Shown here: positions 7,921-10,935 of the stretch, piece after piece
Numbering within the stretch: position 1 is the stretch's first letter
Layout: every line of letters begins with the position of its first letter
Source of the DNA: Rodentolepis nana
Lineage: Eukaryota; Platyhelminthes; Cestoda; Cyclophyllidea; Hymenolepididae
Assembly (NCBI GenBank): GCA_900617975.1
Contig: UZAE01014968.1
Coordinates: 1-10,935 of the forward strand
Reading direction: 5' to 3'
Length of the DNA: 10,935 bases
The notes under the pieces: generated by a model
The model's database searches: none
What the model was told of the DNA's origin: nothing
The model's input: the letters and a program-made list of their open reading frames with translations, nothing else
Made by a program: the position numbers and the translations under genes

Positions 7921-8787
7921 ATAAACGATGATCCCGATAATGAAAGGGACTTCAAAATGATTCAAGAACACAGTTCCGTGTACATAGGAAATATGATGGG
8001 TAAAAGATGATGTCGATTAAGAACACCCATAATAATCAATCATCGAGACGAAATCTATATTGATCCAGAAGATGACGAAATTCGTTCCAGTGGCCTGTAA
8101 CTTTTACCTGTTATTTCAATTTGTGGTTAGCGTGGCATTGTATTACGTTAAGTAAAGGACTAATGAATAGTTCCAGTTAAGAAACAAGTTTTTCTTGAGC
8201 TAACTGCTTCTCAAATTGATTTACCTCCTGTTTAATTGAATCATTGATATAAGCTTCGAAAAATTCGCCTAATATAATAATATCTACCTTTTATAAATTA
8301 AAAAATGGTATATTTTGTACAGCGAAATCTACTAGGATATTACCAGCGGAAAGGCTAATAAAATTTGGCCTAAAGGATTTTGAATCAATAATTACTCAAC
8401 TTAGCTTTTCAAATCTGAATTCAACGTCGGAGATGGCATTTTAATTTGTGATATGCCAAAGTGGCTGTGGCGATTCGCAGACTTTATCAGTGAGAATTCC
8501 ACCACATCTGTTACATCCCCCTCCCCCATCAATTCCCTTGGGATGGGGTACGTGTGACGGGATGACTTCGAAATGAGGCATGGAAAAGGAATGGCTTTCT
8601 TCCAACCCAACTTCACTTTAGACTGGCATGTGGTGCCATCCGTGTTCCCGTGTAGGCTAAATTTTAAGCTCTGAGACTTTATTAAAGGTTGACTGCTCAA
8701 TGACAATGAGTTTTAAGTCAAGCGTGTTTTGCATGGCGTTTCTAGTATTCAATAGCTGCATGTTTCGTTTCTGTTTTAAGGCCATAT
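7921..8787. other. AT-rich non-coding stretch
   Basis: These roughly 870 bases hold no recognisable gene or RNA. A 101-codon minus-strand frame at 8401-8706 is the longest in the window. It has no transmembrane pattern, catalytic motif or recognisable domain, and no supporting context, so I do not annotate it as a gene. Confidence 0.6.
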
Positions 8788-8801
8788 ATCATTTTACAAT
8801 C

Positions 8802-9121
8802 CGATCTACCTCCAAGTGGTGCACCCTGGGCAACGCATACTCATACGGCAAAAAGTCTATTCACGGGCAGTTGACTTCTCACTTCAAACTACCATGACCC
8901 CACTCTATGTCATATCCGCCCACTTCCACAGTACTCGCCTCACCTTTCATCTACCTTTGTGTCTGTCTCCTTTACATCTTTGAAACGTTCTTCTGTTCCT
9001 CCACCCTCTCGACTTTTTTTCACTTTGATATTCCTCCTCCTCTCTGTGAAGCCTGAAGTCAACTAAAGGGGTAATGAGAACTATCAAAACGCCCGCCATT
9101 TGAAATAAATAAATAAATAAA
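8802..9121 (+). mobile_element. SINE-like family, nearly full copy with clear TSD (copy H)
   Basis: The first bases of the head are missing or rearranged: it starts CGATCTACCTCCAAGTGG, so both the G-rich start and ATAGACTT are lost. From GTGCACCCTGGGCAACG onward it is one of the best preserved copies. Arms AGTTGACTTC (8869-8878) and GAAGTCAACT (9055-9064) are perfectly complementary. The tail is GAAATAAATAAATAAATAA. The TSD is ATCATTTTACAATC at 8788-8801 against ATTATTTTACAATC at 9122-9135, 13 of 14 identical. Confidence 0.92.
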
Positions 9122-9135
9122 ATTATTTTACAATC

Positions 9136-9340
9136 ATATCAAAAGGGAAATAGTTGTGGAGATTTCTCCATCTAATAAAACTTTGGGAAAACGTGAGTAT
9201 TCATTGCATCAATAAATCTAAGCGATAGAGATCGTTAGCGGAAACGCTGACTCTGTGTGAGGAAATAGCGACATGCGAAAGCCACATTCACCAGACAAAT
9301 AATTAGAAAGTAGAAAATTTTCCCATTTGTTGGTTGTCAT
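9136..9340. other. Non-coding spacer between copies H and I
   Basis: About 205 bases of unique-looking sequence hold nothing I can annotate. Confidence 0.6.
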
Positions 9341-9351
9341 TTTCATAACAT

Positions 9352-9678
9352 GCGGGGGTGTACGATAGACTTACCTCCACGTGGTGTACACTGGGCAACG
9401 TATACTCATATGGCAAAAAAGTCTATTAACCGGCAGTTGACTTCTCACTACAAGCTATCCCATGATCCCACAGTAATGTATGTTCGACCACTTTCACAGT
9501 ACTCACCTCACCACTTTCTCTACCTTTGTGTCGATCTTTTGTACATATTTAAATCTCCTCCTCTCGAATTTTTCCCACTTTGATACTCTTCCCCTATGTG
9601 AAGCCCGAAGTCAGCTAAAGGGCTGCTAATCACTATCGAAAAACCTGCCATTAAATACAAATAAATAAATTAATTTAG
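9352..9678 (+). mobile_element. SINE-like family, full copy (copy I)
   Basis: The head GCGGGGGTGTACGATAGACT, CCACGTGG and the ATAGACTT/AAGTCTAT pair are intact. The C tract is replaced by a short CT-rich stretch (CTCCTCCTCTCG). The 3' core has GAAGTCAGCT, which still pairs with AGTTGACTTC (9435-9444) through a G-U pair. The tail is ATACAAATAAATAAATTAAT. A candidate TSD is TTTCATAACAT at 9341-9351 against TTTCTTACCAT at 9679-9689, nine of eleven. The next copy (J) lies about 316 bp downstream in the opposite orientation, so I and J form an inverted pair. Confidence 0.9.
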
Positions 9679-9689
9679 TTTCTTACCAT

Positions 9690-9980
9690 TAGGTGGCAAG
9701 ATTTGTAGCATTAAAGATTATGAAGATATACATATACATGGCAACTGAAGAGGTTAGAAGATTTCCAACAAGAATTACACCTGAAATCCATTTGGTAGAA
9801 TTAATCATGGCAAAAACTCTCCAAGTTTTGCAATAAATTTACGCAAGAAAGATGGTATATATATTTTTGTCAACGCTGGGAAATACACCAAACCATAAAA
9901 GACTTCAAGGTGCTTTAGAGGTGATTTGAATCAAACTCCCATCTTTCAGAATACTATCCTCAATTCTGACATTATGGCCC
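9690..9980. other. AT-rich spacer between inverted copies I and J
   Basis: Nothing coding is visible. This would be the loop if the two flanking inverted copies paired within one transcript. Confidence 0.6.
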
Positions 9981-9994
9981 TCTCCTTGGAACAT

Positions 9995-10322
9995 TTATTT
10001 GTTTGCTTATTTATATCAAATGTCAGGCGTTTTGATAGTTATCATTAGCCCTTTAGTTGACTTCAGGCTTCACGGAAGAGAAGGAACATCAAAGTGAAAA
10101 GATTCGAGTTGGTTGGTTGGATGGAACAGAAGAGTGTTTTAAAGATGTAAAAGAGACAGACACAAAGGTATAAAAAAGGTGAGGTGAGTACTGTGGAAGT
10201 GGTAGAATATGGCAACCAGTGGGGTGATGATAGTTTGAAGTGAGAAGTCAACTGCCAGTTAATAGACTTTTTTGTCGTATAAGAATATGTTGCCCAGGGT
10301 GCACCACGTGGAGGTAAGTCTA
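9995..10322 (-). mobile_element. SINE-like family, full copy (copy J)
   Basis: On the minus strand it runs from ATAGACTTACCTCCACGTGG (complement of 10303-10322) to a tail of the ATAAATAAGC type near 10005-10015. The G-rich start of the head is absent. The TSD is TCTCCTTGGAACAT at 9981-9994 against TCTCCTTGAAACAT at 10323-10336, 13 of 14 identical. The complementary arms are perfect (10054-10063 and 10244-10253), and the C tract is replaced by a (GGTT)n-like stretch at about 10108-10122. Its head and right flank are the first unit of the duplication that ends at the N. Confidence 0.92.
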
Positions 10323-10403
10323 TCTCCTTGAAACATAAGGGCATGCGAGATTTCAGCTTTCAGAGAAGCGAATATATGACCCTCTATTCGCATTAAAACT
10401 GTT

Positions 10404-10404
10404 N
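10404..10404. other. Undetermined base (N) at duplication junction
   Basis: This is the only ambiguous base in the window. It lies exactly between the two duplicated units and at the position where unit 1 should enter the (GT)n tract. This favours a contig join or a read-through failure. Confidence 0.9.
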
Positions 10405-10456
10405 TTTGCCGTGTGAGCATAAGTTGTCCAGGGTGCATCACTTGGAGGTAAGTCTA
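10405..10456 (-). mobile_element. SINE-like family, head-only fragment (duplicate of copy J head)
   Basis: Only about 52 bp of the head are present, from the GCC next to the A run (complement of about 10405-10410) to ATAGACTTACCTCCAAG. It differs from copy J and from the common head at separate positions, as if it came from another genomic copy, yet its right flank is identical to that of J. Either it is a real partial duplication followed by conversion, or it is the chimeric end of a contig. Confidence 0.75.
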
Positions 10457-10538
10457 TCTCCTTGAAACATAAGGGCATGCGAGATTTCAGCTTTCAGAGA
10501 AGCGAATATATGACCCTCTATTCGCATTAAAACTGTTT

Positions 10539-10556
10539 GTGTGTGTGTGTGTGTGT
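10539..10556. repeat. (GT)9 microsatellite
   Basis: Nine perfect GT units follow the second duplicated unit directly. A tract of this kind could have broken the assembly. Confidence 0.92.
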
Positions 10557-10776
10557 AAGTCTGAGATGATTAATGATATAAACAGAAAACTATAAGCCAG
10601 CATTCAAAGACTTCTCTAAAAATTAAGATCTGATCAGCATATTATGTCTACGGCGTCTCGTTATTTTAAAATTTAAATTTTCTCATTCTCAATTTGGCAT
10701 TCCAGATCTTACCAAGAGGAAATTTCCATCGCCACTAGAACAAAGATTATAGCAATAATATAATGTTGTTCGAATA
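10557..10776. other. AT-rich spacer before copy K
   Basis: About 220 bases hold no recognisable feature. Confidence 0.6.
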
Positions 10777-10935
10777 GGGGTGGGCAATAGACTTACCTCC
10801 ACGTGGTGCGCCCTGGGCAACTTATGCCCATACGGCAAAAAAATTCCATGAACCGTCAGTTGACTTCTCACTTCAAGTTACCATCACCCACTCTATGTCA
10901 TATTCGACTACTTCCACAGTACTCACCTCACCTTT
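10777..10935 (+). mobile_element. SINE-like family, 5' half cut by window end (copy K)
   Basis: The head GGGGTGGGCAATAGACTTAC, CCACGTGG, the CCATACGG motif, the A run, AGTTGACTTC and AGTACTCACCTCACC are present and close to the other copies. AAGTCTAT is mutated to AATTCCAT, so the first head stem would be weakened. The copy continues beyond the window, so its tail and 3' TSD cannot be seen. It lies head-to-head with copy J. Confidence 0.92.

Larger units (their letters stand above)
10270..10537. repeat. 134-bp direct duplication meeting at an N
   Basis: Unit 1 is 10270-10403 and unit 2 is 10404-10537. The last 93 bp (10311-10403 and 10445-10537) are identical and consist of the last bases of the repeat head, its TSD and unique flank. 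The 40 bp before this, inside the repeat head, differ at 8 positions (10271-10310 against 10405-10444). The single N at 10404 is the junction. In unit 2 the identical block runs straight into a (GT)9 tract; unit 1 stops at the N where that tract should start. This pattern suggests an assembly join more than a biological tandem duplication, although both are possible. Confidence 0.88.

Noticed and set aside
8401..8706. Longest open frame in the window, 101 codons on the minus strand
   Set aside because: It has no recognisable domain, signal or membrane segment, and no supporting context. A frame of this length is expected by chance in 11 kb on six frames.
4668..10935. CRISPR-like array of repeats
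   Set aside because: The units are about 300 bp, diverged, in both orientations and irregularly spaced, with copy-specific TSDs. The DNA is otherwise eukaryotic in character.

Overview
This is non-coding eukaryotic DNA, most likely from an animal. It is AT-rich and has no dense or long reading frames, no bacterial gene spacing and no recognisable protein domain. It carries microsatellites, and about 30% of it is one dispersed short retroposon-like family. I cannot name the species. The longest open frames are about 100 codons; they look like chance frames or translations of the repeat.

The dominant content is a SINE-like family of about 290-340 bp, with ten largely complete copies (one split by another), one copy cut by the window end and two fragments. 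I define + as the direction from its G-rich head (ggggtgtgcgatagactt) to its (TAAA)n tail. In that orientation the order is: head with the palindrome CCACGTGG; an A-run and AAGTCTAT; GGCAGTTGACTTC; a pyrimidine-rich middle with a variable C-tract; a 3' core (GAAGCCTGAAGTCAACT, then AACGCCTGCCATTTGATA); and the tail. Most full copies start at the same head and sit between direct repeats of 11-14 bp that differ from copy to copy. This indicates target-primed retroposition, not a DNA transposon. I see no convincing tRNA-type A/B boxes, and the family is not one I recognise.

Layout: 1-4654 is sparse, with a 3' fragment at 370-450 (+), copies at 1203-1491 (-) and 2131-2376 (-), and a simple-repeat cluster at 3323-4002 that includes an unbroken run of 23 G. 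From 4668 to the end the copies are dense: a nested pair at 4668-5322 (one copy inserted in another), then 6191-6489, 6870-7180, 7578-7907, 8802-9121 and 9352-9678 (all +), 9995-10322 (-), a duplicated head fragment at 10405-10456 (-), and 10777-10935 (+, cut by the window end). A 134-bp direct duplication meets exactly at the window's only N (10404), next to a (GT)n tract, and looks like a contig-join artefact. The stretches between copies are AT-rich with nothing recognisable.

There is no gene network to describe. What is worth attention is the family itself: its possible RNA fold, its strong splice-donor-like antisense sequence, its subfamilies, its target sites and its local density.
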